Source: Tenacibaculum sp. AHE14PA (lineage in GTDB: Bacteria > Bacteroidota > Bacteroidia > Flavobacteriales > Flavobacteriaceae). Taken from it: a stretch of 64,000 nt of DNA. The translations under genes and the position numbers were made by a program. Position 1 is the first letter of the stretch. Every line of letters starts with the position of its first letter. The stretch is from contig NZ_CP058983.1 of NCBI RefSeq assembly GCF_019278465.1, forward strand, positions 1,859,501 to 1,923,500. The letters run 5' to 3'. Under the pieces are notes generated by a model. That model saw only the letters and a program-made list of their open reading frames with translations. It did no database searches and was not told the origin of the DNA. Positions 26,914 through 36,680 of this stretch are shown in pieces.

Positions 26914-29307
26914 ATGGAAGTTAGAGCATTAAAAGCGTTTAAAAACATCAATTTACCTTTACAGCTAAATATTAGTTTTGAGAAAATTTATAATATGCTT
27001 AAAGAATATGCTAGCCATGACTTCAAAGAACATCCTTTTAATGCGTCTGCAAAAATAATCATAAAACAAGTTGAGAAAAATCCAGAGCTCATCTCGGGAT
27101 TTTCTGATATAACGCTATTAAAAAAACACGAAGCTATTATTGATCTTCTATTAGAGGCTTTATTTCCCGAAATATTAACTTTAAATGAAATTAAAGCTGC
27201 CACAATACCTTTTTCTTTTACAACTTTTAAATTCACAAAACGCCTAGAGAATATACTTAAAAATGCAGGAAATGATTATGAATTAAAAGTTAGAGACCTA
27301 GATGATGATAAAATGTACATAATGGCATGTACGTTTATTTTAAACACCGTATATCAATACCCAATAGATCTAAAACGTCCTTTTTTCTTTGATATTCCTG
27401 ATAAGGAAAACAATTTAATAAAACATTACAGAGTTGCCTTTAATGGTGATTTTATGGATATTTCTCCTACTAATACTGCTCCTAAAATTACTCAAAGCGA
27501 TATTAAAGTTCTTTTAGATAATTATAATAATATTGATGTTTGGAAAGAAAAATTCCCTCCTGAAAGCTACATTTTTAAAGGCTTTGGCATTATGAATTTA
27601 TTTGATGTAACTGCCGATGAAAATATTTCATCAATAAGAACCAGTTTACTGCAAAAAGACGATGGCAGTATTGTTGAAAAACTTCGTAAAGATTTAAGTG
27701 AATTTTATAATATTAAAGATCTAAAAGTTGGTTTTTCTGTATTCGATACTTCTGATTTATCTTTACAATCCACACGTATTAAAAAATCTGAAAGTATTAT
27801 TCTATTAGATCATGAAAAAAGAATTTCATGTGATACTTTTTTTTGTAGCTCTATAGTTTCTAAAATTTTTAAAGCTCAAGAAATAATTGCTATTTCTGAT
27901 GTCGAAAACTATGGAGAAGCTACAAAAAACAATCCTTTTTCTAAACGATTAAAAGAAAAAAACATAGGAAGTGTTTTACTAATTCCTATAAAAGCAAGTG
28001 ATAGTAATGATTTAGCACTTTTAGAAATTGCCTCTCCTAGAGCGTATGAATTAAACTCTGTTAATCAACAAAAACTAACAGATATTATTCCAGTTTTTAA
28101 AGCCGCCATAGATCGCTCATCCGAAGAATATATAAATATTTTAGAAGCTACAATTCAAAAGCATTACACTTCTTTACACCCAACTGTAAAGTGGAAATTT
28201 TATGAGGCTGCAGAGCAATATCAATACGATCTTTATTCTAAAAAAGAACATGTAAAGATTGAACAAATCGTATTTAAAGACATATACCCTTTATATGGTC
28301 AATCAGACATAAAAGGATCATCCTTCGCTAGAAACGAAGCCATTAAAGAAGATTTAATAACACAACTTACATTAGCTATATCTGTACTTAAAAAAGCATG
28401 TGAATCAGAAAGACTACCAATATACAATGAGTTAATGTTTCGTTTAAACGAATACATAACCGATGTTCTTAAAGGATTAAAGGCTGGTGATGAAGTTGGC
28501 ATACTAGATTTCATGAAACGTGAAATCTACCCTGTTTTTAAACACATTAAAGAAATCAATAGTCATTTAACAACTATTGTAGGCACTTATATAAATCGTT
28601 TAGATGACAACTTACATGTTGTATACGAAAAACGAAAAGCTTACGAGCAAAGCGTAACGCTATTAAATGACAAACTAGCAAAATTCATCGATTTAAAACA
28701 AGAGAATGCGCAAGCTATGTTTCCCCATTATTTTGAACGTTATAAAACAGATGGTGTTGAATATAATATGTATATCGGGCAATCTTTAACCAAAGAAAAG
28801 AAGTTCGACGAGCTTTATCTTTACAACCTTCGCTTATGGCAATTACAAATAATGTGCGAGATGGAAAACGTTGCGAATACAGCTCGTAAATCTATGCAGC
28901 ATGACTTGCAAGTAGCTTCTTTAATATTAGTTCATAGCAATCCATTATCTATAAAATTTAGAATGGATGAAAAACAATTCGACGTAGATGGTGCTTACAA
29001 TATTAGGTATGAGATTATAAAAAAACGAATTGATAAAGCACACATTAAAAAAACTAAAGAACGCCTAACTATTCCTGGTAAAATAGCAATCGTATACTCG
29101 CAAGATAAAGATGCAGTAGAATATATGAAGTACATTAGTTTTTTACAATCTAAAAAATTACTCGGAAAAGTAGAAACACTAGAGTTAGAAGATTTACAAG
29201 GTGTATCTGGGCTTAAAGCTTTGCGTGTTGAGGTTATTTATCAAGAAAATTTTAATAGCGAAAAAACAATATCTATTGATGAATTGATGCAGGAATTTAA
29301 ACAATAA
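26914..29307 (+). CDS. GAF domain-containing protein
   Basis: A 797-residue soluble protein with no signal peptide or membrane helix. The region about 255-405 has a GAF-like layout, including a hydrophobic SVLLIPIKASDSNDLALLEIASP strand pair. The long N-terminal part (to 240) and helical C-terminal half (about 420-797) have no motif I recognise. No kinase, cyclase or output domain is evident. It converges with the HD-Pycsar gene. The GAF label is moderately safe; ligand and role are unknown. Confidence 0.65.
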   Translation: MEVRALKAFKNINLPLQLNISFEKIYNMLKEYASHDFKEHPFNASAKIIIKQVEKNPELISGFSDITLLKKHEAIIDLLLEALFPEILTLNEIKAATIPFSFTTFKFTKRLENILKNAGNDYELKVRDLDDDKMYIMACTFILNTVYQYPIDLKRPFFFDIPDKENNLIKHYRVAFNGDFMDISPTNTAPKITQSDIKVLLDNYNNIDVWKEKFPPESYIFKGFGIMNLFDVTADENISSIRTSLLQKDDGSIVEKLRKDLSEFYNIKDLKVGFSVFDTSDLSLQSTRIKKSESIILLDHEKRISCDTFFCSSIVSKIFKAQEIIAISDVENYGEATKNNPFSKRLKEKNIGSVLLIPIKASDSNDLALLEIASPRAYELNSVNQQKLTDIIPVFKAAIDRSSEEYINILEATIQKHYTSLHPTVKWKFYEAAEQYQYDLYSKKEHVKIEQIVFKDIYPLYGQSDIKGSSFARNEAIKEDLITQLTLAISVLKKACESERLPIYNELMFRLNEYITDVLKGLKAGDEVGILDFMKREIYPVFKHIKEINSHLTTIVGTYINRLDDNLHVVYEKRKAYEQSVTLLNDKLAKFIDLKQENAQAMFPHYFERYKTDGVEYNMYIGQSLTKEKKFDELYLYNLRLWQLQIMCEMENVANTARKSMQHDLQVASLILVHSNPLSIKFRMDEKQFDVDGAYNIRYEIIKKRIDKAHIKKTKERLTIPGKIAIVYSQDKDAVEYMKYISFLQSKKLLGKVETLELEDLQGVSGLKALRVEVIYQENFNSEKTISIDELMQEFKQ

Positions 29308-29328
29308 ATTATCTATTTTCTTAATCTC

Positions 29329-30537
29329 TTATAACAAACCAACACTAGTATCTTGTATTTTAAAGGCTACTGCAAAAGCAATTACACTTACAATTATACC
29401 AATCATAAAAACAGTATAAGTTGTTCTTAACAGCTTATACTTTCTGTTTAAAACAAGCCCTAAAAAATATAAATCTTTAGTAAGAGAACCGTATAGGTAA
29501 TCACGATCTTTCATCATCTCTTCCATCCCCCACTCAAAATCTTGCAAATTCATTTGATGAAAATTTCCGAAGAATAATAAGTTTACTTTTTTATTCGCTA
29601 CATCTTCCTTAGTAAATTTACCTTCTGTAACATTAGGGCGTGTTGCCATTATTGATAAAATAATAGAAGCAACAGTAAATGTTATAAAAATTAACGAAGG
29701 AATAATTAAATAATGATTAGAGGTATTATCTAATTTCGGAATTAAAGTAGACAGCGCCATAGAAATAATAATAGCATTTACCGACAGTAAAATATTTGCC
29801 TTAGTATCTGCAATATCACTTAAAGTTATATGATTTCTTAAAGCCACACGAAACATTGTTTCTATACCTCGTTCTGGTAACGCTACTTTATTTTTTTTAA
29901 AATCTAATGCAGCCTTTTTTTGTTTTATTTTTTTGTTTTCCTGAGTTCTTTTTTTCTGTTTTTTTAATAGTTGTGCTAAATTTTTACCTCTAGCTTTACC
30001 CCAATTCTTGGCTGCATAAACAGTATAATACTTATGGCTTGTTAAAAAAAGAATGTTCTCTGTATTCCATTTCGAATCAGAGATTATATAATCTTTAGTT
30101 AGCTCCCACTCTTTTCTTAATAAAGAAGTATAATCCGTAAAATTCTTGCTTCCTATATGAGCACAATCAGCATCACAAATTATTTTCTCTAGTTCAGATT
30201 CTGGTTGTACCCCCACCTTAGTAGCCAAAATTATTTTAGAAATTTCAGCAATTTCAATCTCAGAAACCTTTTGTTTCTGTAAAAAACCTTCAGCAATTTT
30301 CACGCTTTCTTCTTCGTGATTTTCAATAGATTTTATGTATCCAACATCATGAAACCATGCTGCTAATAGTAATTTATGAGCTGATTTTTCTTCGATTTCA
30401 AGACCCTCTATTATTTCTTTTGTTTTATCTACTACATGTTGCGTATGAAATACACTATGATATACAAATGATGGATTTAATTCTTCATTTAATAGATTCG
30501 TAACAAAATTTTCTGCTTCTTTTAATAAATTTTCCAT
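29329..30537 (-). CDS. HD phosphohydrolase fused to Pycsar-type membrane effector (DUF5706)
   Basis: A 402-residue two-part protein. The N-terminal HD domain (about 1-190) has the metal-binding set H31, H63-D64 (AAWFHDVGY) and D122 (ICDADCAHIG). After a Lys-rich linker (about 195-220), the C-terminal part (about 225-402) reads ETMFRVALRNHITLSDIADT and then KANILLSVNAIIIS. It has a membrane helix pair near 255-305, a loop with FFGNFHQM, and a last helix near 375-395. This is the PycTM-type effector of the Pycsar anti-phage systems. No uridylate or cytidylate cyclase is next to it. ATG 30537 is used; the base triplet before it is TTG. An HD phosphodiesterase tied to a cyclic-nucleotide-gated effector is a plausible reading. 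Confidence 0.8.
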   Translation of the reverse strand: MENLLKEAENFVTNLLNEELNPSFVYHSVFHTQHVVDKTKEIIEGLEIEEKSAHKLLLAAWFHDVGYIKSIENHEEESVKIAEGFLQKQKVSEIEIAEISKIILATKVGVQPESELEKIICDADCAHIGSKNFTDYTSLLRKEWELTKDYIISDSKWNTENILFLTSHKYYTVYAAKNWGKARGKNLAQLLKKQKKRTQENKKIKQKKAALDFKKNKVALPERGIETMFRVALRNHITLSDIADTKANILLSVNAIIISMALSTLIPKLDNTSNHYLIIPSLIFITFTVASIILSIMATRPNVTEGKFTKEDVANKKVNLLFFGNFHQMNLQDFEWGMEEMMKDRDYLYGSLTKDLYFLGLVLNRKYKLLRTTYTVFMIGIIVSVIAFAVAFKIQDTSVGLL

Positions 30538-30708
30538 CAAAAAGGTTTTTGCTAAATTAAAGATAATTTTTAACTATTATTAAGTGTAAGTTTGAAGACT
30601 TAAAACCGACTATACTCTTGTTAAGTTCCATTAACATATAGTACATAGTCAGTTTACAAATTGATTCTGTGCTATATTTTTTGTCTAAATCTAAATAAAA
30701 AAACTATT

Positions 30709-31155
30709 ATGTTAAACTGGAAAAAAATTATTCATTTTGCTGTAAGTAAAAACCCAACTCCAACAAAAAGGGTTGAAAAAACTGAAATTGAATGGAAAGA
30801 ATTATTAACTCCAGAACAATTTAGAGTTACGCGATTAAAAGGAACTGAACGCCCTTTTTCAGGTGAATTATGTACTACTTATGATGAAGGCCAATACAAT
30901 TGTATTTGTTGCAACACTCCTTTATTTGACTCTACTATTAAATACGACTCAAGTTCTGGTTGGCCGAGTTTTACACAACCTATTACCGAAAATGCAATCA
31001 AATACCATAAAGATAATACACTAGGAATGGTTAGAGTAGAGATTTTATGCAATACTTGCGATGCACATTTAGGACATGTTTTTCCTGACGGACCAGAACC
31101 TAGTGGATTAAGATATTGTGTTAACTCCGAATCTATGCAAATAGGTGAAAAATAA
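30709..31155 (+). CDS. msrB: Peptide-methionine (R)-S-oxide reductase MsrB
   Basis: Reduces methionine-R-sulfoxide in proteins. The two zinc CxxC pairs (CICC near 64-67 and CNTC near 112-115) and the catalytic RYCVNSESMQ (Cys about 138) are present, with GWPSF and HLGHVF. The 148 residues start at ATG 30709; the longer frame from TTG adds a poorly conserved stretch. It is the first gene of a redox-repair cluster (msrB, msrA, glutaredoxin, msrA2, hydrolase-OsmC). Confidence 0.94.
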   Translation: MLNWKKIIHFAVSKNPTPTKRVEKTEIEWKELLTPEQFRVTRLKGTERPFSGELCTTYDEGQYNCICCNTPLFDSTIKYDSSSGWPSFTQPITENAIKYHKDNTLGMVRVEILCNTCDAHLGHVFPDGPEPSGLRYCVNSESMQIGEK

Positions 31156-31184
31156 TTACGCTACTTAATAAAAAAGAAGAAAAA

Positions 31185-31724
31185 ATGACAATTAAAAATA
31201 TGCAAACTACCACTTTAGGTGGTGGATGTTTTTGGTGTACCGAAGCTGTTTTTCAAAAAGTAAAAGGAGTTAAAAAAGTAGTGTCGGGTTATGCTGGCGG
31301 AAATGTTCCTGGTCACCCAACCTATCGTGAGGTTTGCTCGGGCTTAACCGGCCATGCAGAAGTTATACAAGTTACTTTTGATGCTGCTATTATTTCTTAC
31401 GAAGATATTTTAGTTATTTTTATGACAACACACGACCCTACAACCTTAAACCAACAAGGAGCAGATCGTGGAACTGAATACAGATCTGTAATTTTTTATC
31501 ATAACGATTCGCAAAAAGTAATGGCTACTGAAGTTTTAAAACAAATACAGCAATACTACGAGAATACAATCGTTACAGAACTAAGTGCTTACACCAATTT
31601 TTATGAAGCTACTCAAGAGCATCAAAATTATTATCTAGAGAACACAAAACAAGGATATTGTAGTTTTGTAATTGAACCAAAGCTTGCAAGATTACGTAAG
31701 CTACATGCTGATAAACTAAAGTAA
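31185..31724 (+). CDS. msrA: Peptide-methionine (S)-S-oxide reductase MsrA
   Basis: Reduces methionine-S-sulfoxide. GGCFWCTEAVF places the catalytic Cys at about residue 15. GYAGGNVPGHPTYREVCSGLTGHAE, QGADRGTEYRS and HQNYYLEN are the remaining family motifs. The length of 179 is normal. It lies 29 bp after msrB, and the next gene starts 1 bp after its stop. Confidence 0.96.
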   Translation: MTIKNMQTTTLGGGCFWCTEAVFQKVKGVKKVVSGYAGGNVPGHPTYREVCSGLTGHAEVIQVTFDAAIISYEDILVIFMTTHDPTTLNQQGADRGTEYRSVIFYHNDSQKVMATEVLKQIQQYYENTIVTELSAYTNFYEATQEHQNYYLENTKQGYCSFVIEPKLARLRKLHADKLK

Positions 31725-31725
31725 T

Positions 31726-31968
31726 ATGCTTATTAAGTTATATGGTGCAGAAAGATGCCATAAAACACAACATTATAAAACATTTTTTAAAACGCGTAAT
31801 ATAAGTTACGCGTTTTTTGATGTTGAGTTAAATGAAATTTTTGCAGAAGAATTAAAAAATCTGTACGAAAGCAGAAAGCTTAATTTTCCAACAATTACAA
31901 TTGATAAGAAAAGACTTCGGAACCCGACAGATAAAGAGTTAAATAAATGGATAGAAAAACTAAAATAG
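31726..31968 (+). CDS. Glutaredoxin-like protein with CHKT motif
   Basis: An 80-residue thioredoxin-fold protein (IKLYGAERCHKTQHYKTFF, then YAFFDVELNE and FPTITIDKKRL). The active site has one cysteine (C11 in CHKT) where glutaredoxins usually have CPYC or CGFS, so it is a monothiol-type variant. The cis-proline before TITI is present. It overlaps the next gene by 22 bases and sits between two msrA genes, pointing to a role in recycling Msr or OsmC; that is inferred. Confidence 0.75.
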   Translation: MLIKLYGAERCHKTQHYKTFFKTRNISYAFFDVELNEIFAEELKNLYESRKLNFPTITIDKKRLRNPTDKELNKWIEKLK

Positions 31969-32462
31969 CATTTGGCGGGGGCTGCCATTGGTGCACAGAA
32001 GCAGTATTTCAATCGTTAATTGGCGTTGAAAAGGTAGCTCAAGGTTTTGTTGCTTCTACTAATAAAAACAACACCTTTTCAGAAGCTGTTATTGTTACTT
32101 TTAATTCTAATAAAATTACAGTAAAAACATTAGTAGAAATTCATTTACACACTCATAAAAGTACTTCGCAACATTCTATGCGAAAAAAATATCGTTCTGC
32201 TATTTATGTATTTCCTGAAAATAAAAAAAAGGAAATTCAGCTAATAATTGATAATTTACAAGCTGATTTTCAACAAAAAATCATTACACAAATATTAGAA
32301 TTTAAAGAATTTAAATCGTCAGAAAATCAGTTTAAAAATTATTACTATTCTAATCCAGAAAAACCGTTTTGTGAAACATTTATCAATCCAAAACTACAAT
32401 TTTTACGAACTCATTTTTCTAAACTAGTAAACACAAAAAAATTAAATATTACAACTGCCTAA
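31947..32462 (+). CDS. Divergent second MsrA-like protein
   Basis: A 171-residue MsrA homologue. [14 protein letters not shown] aligns with the MsrA start and keeps the catalytic Cys (C13) but has His where nearly all MsrA have Phe (GCFW). The usual GYxGGxxxxPTYxxVCxGxTGHAE segment is replaced by [20 protein letters not shown], missing the TGHAE stretch with its conserved acid. [10 protein letters not shown] and a [19 protein letters not shown] end are kept. The start overlaps the glutaredoxin gene. Either a specialised or weakened MsrA. Confidence 0.8.
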   Translation: MDRKTKIAFGGGCHWCTEAVFQSLIGVEKVAQGFVASTNKNNTFSEAVIVTFNSNKITVKTLVEIHLHTHKSTSQHSMRKKYRSAIYVFPENKKKEIQLIIDNLQADFQQKIITQILEFKEFKSSENQFKNYYYSNPEKPFCETFINPKLQFLRTHFSKLVNTKKLNITTA

Positions 32463-32464
32463 TT

Positions 32465-33688
32465 ATGAAAAACACAAAACTAAATATCATCAATAAAAAA
32501 GGGCATAAATTACAAGCTTATTTAGAATTGCCTGCTAATCAAAAACCTAATTACTATGTGATTTTTGCACATTGTTTTACGTGTAGCAGTACTTTAGGTG
32601 CTGTTAAAAATATTAGTCGCTCTTTAACGCAACATGGTTTTGGTGTTTTACGCTTCGATTTTACAGGTTTAGGTCGCAGCGAAGGTGAGTTTTCTGAAAG
32701 TCATTTTTCTGCAAATGTTGATGATCTTATATCTGTAAATGATTACATGACCGAACATTATGACGCTCCTTGTTTATTGGTTGGTCATTCGTTAGGCGGT
32801 GCAGCTGCAATCGTAGCTGCTTCTAAATTAAATAACATCAAAGCAGTTGCAACTATTGGTGCTCCTTCTAGCGTGAGTCATGTTAAACATTTATTTTCTC
32901 ATGGAATTGAAAATATAAAAACAGCTGGTGATGTTGAAGTAAACATTGGTGGAAGACCTTTTAAAATCAATCAAGAATTTGTGTCTGATTTTGATAAAAC
33001 TAATCTACCTGAAATAACAAAAAACTTAAGAAAACCTATCTTAATATTACACTCTCCTGTCGATACTATTGTTGGTGTTAATAATGCACAAGAATTGTAT
33101 TTAAGTGCGCATCATCCCAAAAGTTTTATAAGCTTAGATGATGCCGATCATTTACTATCAAACTCAAAAGACAGTATTTATGCTGGTAACTTAATTGGTA
33201 CTTGGTCTGAACATTATTTTCCTAAACAGGAGAATAAAATGTTAGAAACTAACGGAGAACAATTAGTTGGACATTTAAATTTGAATGAAAATAATTTTAC
33301 GACAAATATTCAATCTAAAAACCACACATTAATTGCCGATGAGCCGGCTTCAGTTGGAGGAGATAATTCTGGTCCCTCTCCTTACGAATATTTAAATACA
33401 GCACTAATAGCTTGTACCGCTATGACGTTAAAAATGTATGCAGAACGTAAAAAATGGGATTTACAAGAGGTTTTTGTTTACGTAACACATTCACGAAAAC
33501 ACAGTGATGATTTAGGTATTGAAACCGAAAAACCAACTTATTTAGATCATATTAGTAAAAAATTAAAGTTTGTTGGTAATTTAGACGAAAAGCAGCAAAA
33601 ACGCTTAACAGAAATAGCTTCTAAATGTCCTGTTCACAAAACCTTGGCTAGTGAAGTTATTTTCGATACAAGTATTATCGAACATTAA
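32465..33688 (+). CDS. Alpha/beta hydrolase-OsmC fusion protein
   Basis: A 407-residue fusion. The N-terminal hydrolase (about 1-250) has [25 protein letters not shown], the nucleophile elbow [10 protein letters not shown] (Ser about 109) and a DADHLLS His. The C-terminal OsmC/Ohr domain (about 270-405) has [17 protein letters not shown], an ACTAMTL cysteine and a KCPVHKTL cysteine, the pair used for peroxide reduction. The fusion order is common in Bacteroidota and proteobacteria. It ends the redox operon, two bases after the second msrA. Confidence 0.88.
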   Translation: MKNTKLNIINKKGHKLQAYLELPANQKPNYYVIFAHCFTCSSTLGAVKNISRSLTQHGFGVLRFDFTGLGRSEGEFSESHFSANVDDLISVNDYMTEHYDAPCLLVGHSLGGAAAIVAASKLNNIKAVATIGAPSSVSHVKHLFSHGIENIKTAGDVEVNIGGRPFKINQEFVSDFDKTNLPEITKNLRKPILILHSPVDTIVGVNNAQELYLSAHHPKSFISLDDADHLLSNSKDSIYAGNLIGTWSEHYFPKQENKMLETNGEQLVGHLNLNENNFTTNIQSKNHTLIADEPASVGGDNSGPSPYEYLNTALIACTAMTLKMYAERKKWDLQEVFVYVTHSRKHSDDLGIETEKPTYLDHISKKLKFVGNLDEKQQKRLTEIASKCPVHKTLASEVIFDTSIIEH

Positions 33689-33981
33689 ATAAATGCAACC
33701 ATAAGTATTATTTAAGATTTTAAAACTACCTGAAGTCAAAATCTAAAGGAAATAAAGCCTTAAAAGCTCCTGAAAAGATTTGTCTTAACTATTAGAAAAA
33801 AGAAGAAATAGGTTTTTTCTAAAATCAAAGTCTATAATAGTACTCTAACACATAATATTTATAACAATTTCATAAACGAAGTTGCTAAAAATCAAATAAA
33901 ACCACATTAAAAGAAGATGCTTTAGTATCTGAAACTTGTAAAATTTCACATTAATAATTTTCATCCAATTATCTTTGCCCA
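33689..33981. other. Intergenic gap, 293 bp
   Basis: No gene-like open frame or clear terminator is seen. The only notable site is the selO -7 element at the right end (33970-33978). Confidence 0.6.
33970..33978 (+). promoter_or_regulatory. -7 promoter element of selO, leaderless arrangement
   Basis: TATCTTTGC, an exact -7 consensus, ends three bases before the ATG at 33982. The spacing is the same as for era and implies a leaderless transcript. Confidence 0.6.
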
Positions 33982-35547
33982 ATGAAACTAAATATTCAAG
34001 ACACTTTTAATAACGAATTACCTGCTGATAAAATTATAGGAAGTGAACGCCGACAAGTTTTAGACGCTTGCTTTTCGTATGTTCAACCTACAAAAACAGC
34101 TAATCCAACATTAATTCACGTTTCAAAAGAAATGTTAGAAGCCGTTGGTTTATCTGAAGAAGATACAAAATCTGATGATTTTCTAAAAGTTTTTACAGGA
34201 AATAAAGTGTTCGAAAACACGCATCCGTTTGCGATGTGTTATGGCGGACATCAGTTTGGTAATTGGGCAGGACAGTTGGGCGATGGTCGTGCTATTAATT
34301 TGACCGAAGTTGTACACAATAATAAACGTTGGGCAATTCAATTAAAAGGCGCTGGTGAAACTCCGTATTCTCGAACCGCAGATGGCTTAGCCGTTTTACG
34401 CTCTTCAATTAGAGAGTATTTGTGTAGCGAAGCCATGTTTCATTTAGGCGTTCCAACCACCCGCGCACTATCATTAAGTTTATCTGGTGATGAAGTTTTA
34501 CGAGATGTTTTATACAACGGAAATCCTGCGTATGAAAAAGGAGCAATTGTAGCTCGTGTGGCACCAAATTTTATTCGTTTTGGTAACTTTGAAATTTTAT
34601 CTGCAAGACAAAACCATCCTACTTTAAAAAAATTGGCAGACTATACTATCAAACATTTTTATCCTGAAATTACATCCGAAGGAAAACAAAAATATCTCGA
34701 TTTCTTAACAGCAATAAGAAATAAAACCATCGATATGATTGTGGATTGGCAACGCGTTGGTTTTGTACACGGAGTGATGAATACCGATAACATGTCGATT
34801 CTCGGATTAACAATCGATTTTGGACCTTACGGATGGCTAGAAGGCTATGATTCTGGTTGGACACCTAATACAACAGACAATCAACACAAGCGATATCGCT
34901 ACGGAAATCAGTCGCAAATCGGACTATGGAATTTATTTAAACTCGCAAATGCTTTGTATCCGCTTATTGAAGAAGTAGCTCCTTTACAAGATATTTTAGA
35001 TGTATATTCTGATATTTATAATGCGAAATATCACGAAATGATGAAATCTAAATTAGGTTTATTTTCTGATGATGAAAACGACAAAGAGTTAATTGGCAGG
35101 TTAGAAGAAACTTTACAATTAACAGAAACCGACATGACTATTTTCTTTAGAAATCTATCAACTATTACTACAAAAGATGATTTCGAAAGCGCTATTAAAA
35201 AAATTGAAATTGCTTTTTATACAATTGATGAAGTAAAAGATGAAATTAAAAATCATTGGGTAGATTGGTTTAATCGTTATTTAAAAAGACTACAACAAGA
35301 AACTTTTTCTGACCAAGAAAGAAAAGAAAAAATGGATTTAGTAAACCCAAAATATGTACTTAGAAATTACATGGCTCAATTAGCAATTGACGCCGCTGAT
35401 AAAGGGGACTATAAATTAATTGATGAATTATATGAATTATTAAAAAATCCGTATTCAGAGCAATTAGAACATAAAAAATGGTTTGCAAAACGACCAGAAT
35501 GGGCACGCCATAAAGTTGGCTGTTCTGCTTTAAGCTGTAGTTCTTAA
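33982..35547 (+). CDS. selO: Protein adenylyltransferase SelO (YdiU)
   Basis: Pseudokinase-fold enzyme that AMPylates proteins and helps redox balance. The 521-residue sequence has the family motifs HPFAMCYGGHQFGNWAGQLG, KGAGETPYSRTADGLAVLRS, FVHGVMNTDNMSILGLTIDFGPYGWL (catalytic loop and metal site) and a terminal CSALSCSS. The last cysteine matches the selenocysteine of vertebrate SelO. It lies between the Msr/OsmC operon and the oxidoreductase operon, all redox-linked. Confidence 0.94.
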   Translation: MKLNIQDTFNNELPADKIIGSERRQVLDACFSYVQPTKTANPTLIHVSKEMLEAVGLSEEDTKSDDFLKVFTGNKVFENTHPFAMCYGGHQFGNWAGQLGDGRAINLTEVVHNNKRWAIQLKGAGETPYSRTADGLAVLRSSIREYLCSEAMFHLGVPTTRALSLSLSGDEVLRDVLYNGNPAYEKGAIVARVAPNFIRFGNFEILSARQNHPTLKKLADYTIKHFYPEITSEGKQKYLDFLTAIRNKTIDMIVDWQRVGFVHGVMNTDNMSILGLTIDFGPYGWLEGYDSGWTPNTTDNQHKRYRYGNQSQIGLWNLFKLANALYPLIEEVAPLQDILDVYSDIYNAKYHEMMKSKLGLFSDDENDKELIGRLEETLQLTETDMTIFFRNLSTITTKDDFESAIKKIEIAFYTIDEVKDEIKNHWVDWFNRYLKRLQQETFSDQERKEKMDLVNPKYVLRNYMAQLAIDAADKGDYKLIDELYELLKNPYSEQLEHKKWFAKRPEWARHKVGCSALSCSS

Positions 35548-35583
35548 AAAAAGAGTAACTTTAGGTCGACTTATAATTTTTAT

Positions 35584-36195
35584 ATGAAACTTAAAAGCAA
35601 ATGGTTTGTGGCCTTACTCTTAATTATAACAAGTTTTGTTATCGCCGCAAATTTAAAAAAACCTCAACCTAAATACACCGCAGTAACTTCGACCACTACA
35701 AACGAAGATAACTTTAATAAAATGATGGATGTCCTTACGCACAAACGCTGTATGAATTGCCATCCTAATGACAATATACCAAAACAAGGTGAAGATTCCC
35801 ATCCTCATTACTTTGGTATGTCTAGAGGAACCAATAACTTAGGTTTCGAAGCCACAAAGTGTACAACTTGTCATCAAACAGAAAACAATAAATATTCTGG
35901 AGTTCCAGGTGCACCTGAATGGTCTTTAGCTCCTCCTGAAATGTTTTGGGAAGGGTTAGATAGATATCAAATTGCAACATCAATGATGGATCCTAAACGA
36001 AACGGTGGTCGAACACCTAACGAAACAATGCATCATTTAACTGAACATGAGCTCGTTTTGTGGGCATGGAACCCTGGTGTAAATGCCGAGGGAATTCAAA
36101 GAGAATTACCTCCTGTTTCATTAGAAGAATATAAAAAAACCGTAAAACAATGGTTTAAAGACGGAGCCATAATTCCTAATAAACCAACTAAATAA
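35584..36195 (+). CDS. Di-haem c-type cytochrome-like subunit of the molybdenum hydroxylase operon
   Basis: A 203-residue exported protein with an N-terminal hydrophobic anchor/signal (about 7-22). Two haem-binding CxxCH motifs are at residues 56-60 (CMNCH) and 93-97 (CTTCH). The [18 protein letters not shown] segment resembles the subunit annotated as isoquinoline 1-oxidoreductase cytochrome. It probably takes electrons from the 2Fe-2S subunit encoded 2 bp downstream. First gene of a five-gene unit. Confidence 0.82.
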   Translation: MKLKSKWFVALLLIITSFVIAANLKKPQPKYTAVTSTTTNEDNFNKMMDVLTHKRCMNCHPNDNIPKQGEDSHPHYFGMSRGTNNLGFEATKCTTCHQTENNKYSGVPGAPEWSLAPPEMFWEGLDRYQIATSMMDPKRNGGRTPNETMHHLTEHELVLWAWNPGVNAEGIQRELPPVSLEEYKKTVKQWFKDGAIIPNKPTK

Positions 36196-36197
36196 TT

Positions 36198-36677
36198 ATG
36201 AAAATAACATTCGAAGTAAATAACCAATCAAAAACTATTACTATTGATGATGGCAATACACCTTTACTTTGGGTGATTAGAGATATGCTTAACTTAAAAG
36301 GAACCAAATTTGGTTGTGGTAAAGCCGCTTGTGGTGCCTGTACCTTACGTGTTGATGATGAAGCTGTTCGTTCTTGCTCTTTTCCGGTTAAATTTGCAGA
36401 AGGTAAAAAAATAACGACTATTGAGGGTTTAGGAACCGAAGAAAATCCTCATCCCGTTCAACAAGCTTGGGTAGAAGAAATTGTTCCTCAATGTGGTTAT
36501 TGTCAACCTGGTTTTATGATGGCAACTGCCGCTTTATTAAACGAAAATCCAAACCCTACAAATGATGATATCGACAAAAACATTGTAAATATTTGTCGTT
36601 GCGCTACGTATTACAGAATGCGAAAAGCAATTCATCGTGCAGCAGAATTAAATAATACTAATCTTTTAAAATCATAA
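36198..36677 (+). CDS. iorA: 2Fe-2S subunit, isoquinoline 1-oxidoreductase alpha-like
   Basis: A 159-residue small subunit of a xanthine dehydrogenase-family hydroxylase. The plant-type cluster uses C40, C45, C48 and C60 ([12 protein letters not shown]...CSF). The second 2Fe-2S set is in [12 protein letters not shown] (C99, C102) and [10 protein letters not shown]. It passes electrons from the Mo centre to the cytochrome encoded upstream. Spacing of 2-3 bp on both sides implies a tight operon. The symbol is by similarity. Confidence 0.88.
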   Translation: MKITFEVNNQSKTITIDDGNTPLLWVIRDMLNLKGTKFGCGKAACGACTLRVDDEAVRSCSFPVKFAEGKKITTIEGLGTEENPHPVQQAWVEEIVPQCGYCQPGFMMATAALLNENPNPTNDDIDKNIVNICRCATYYRMRKAIHRAAELNNTNLLKS

Positions 36678-36680
36678 ATT

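Noticed and set aside
30661-30708. Longer MsrB start at 30661
   Set aside because: It begins with TTG and adds a poorly conserved hydrophobic stretch; ATG at 30709 gives the normal protein length.
31947-31968. Overlap of the glutaredoxin and second MsrA genes as a frameshift
   Set aside because: Both frames are complete with their own starts and stops, and each protein has its own full fold, so this is a true 22-base overlap.
33689-33981. Small gene between the OsmC fusion and selO
   Set aside because: Only very short frames without a plausible start or recognisable sequence are present.
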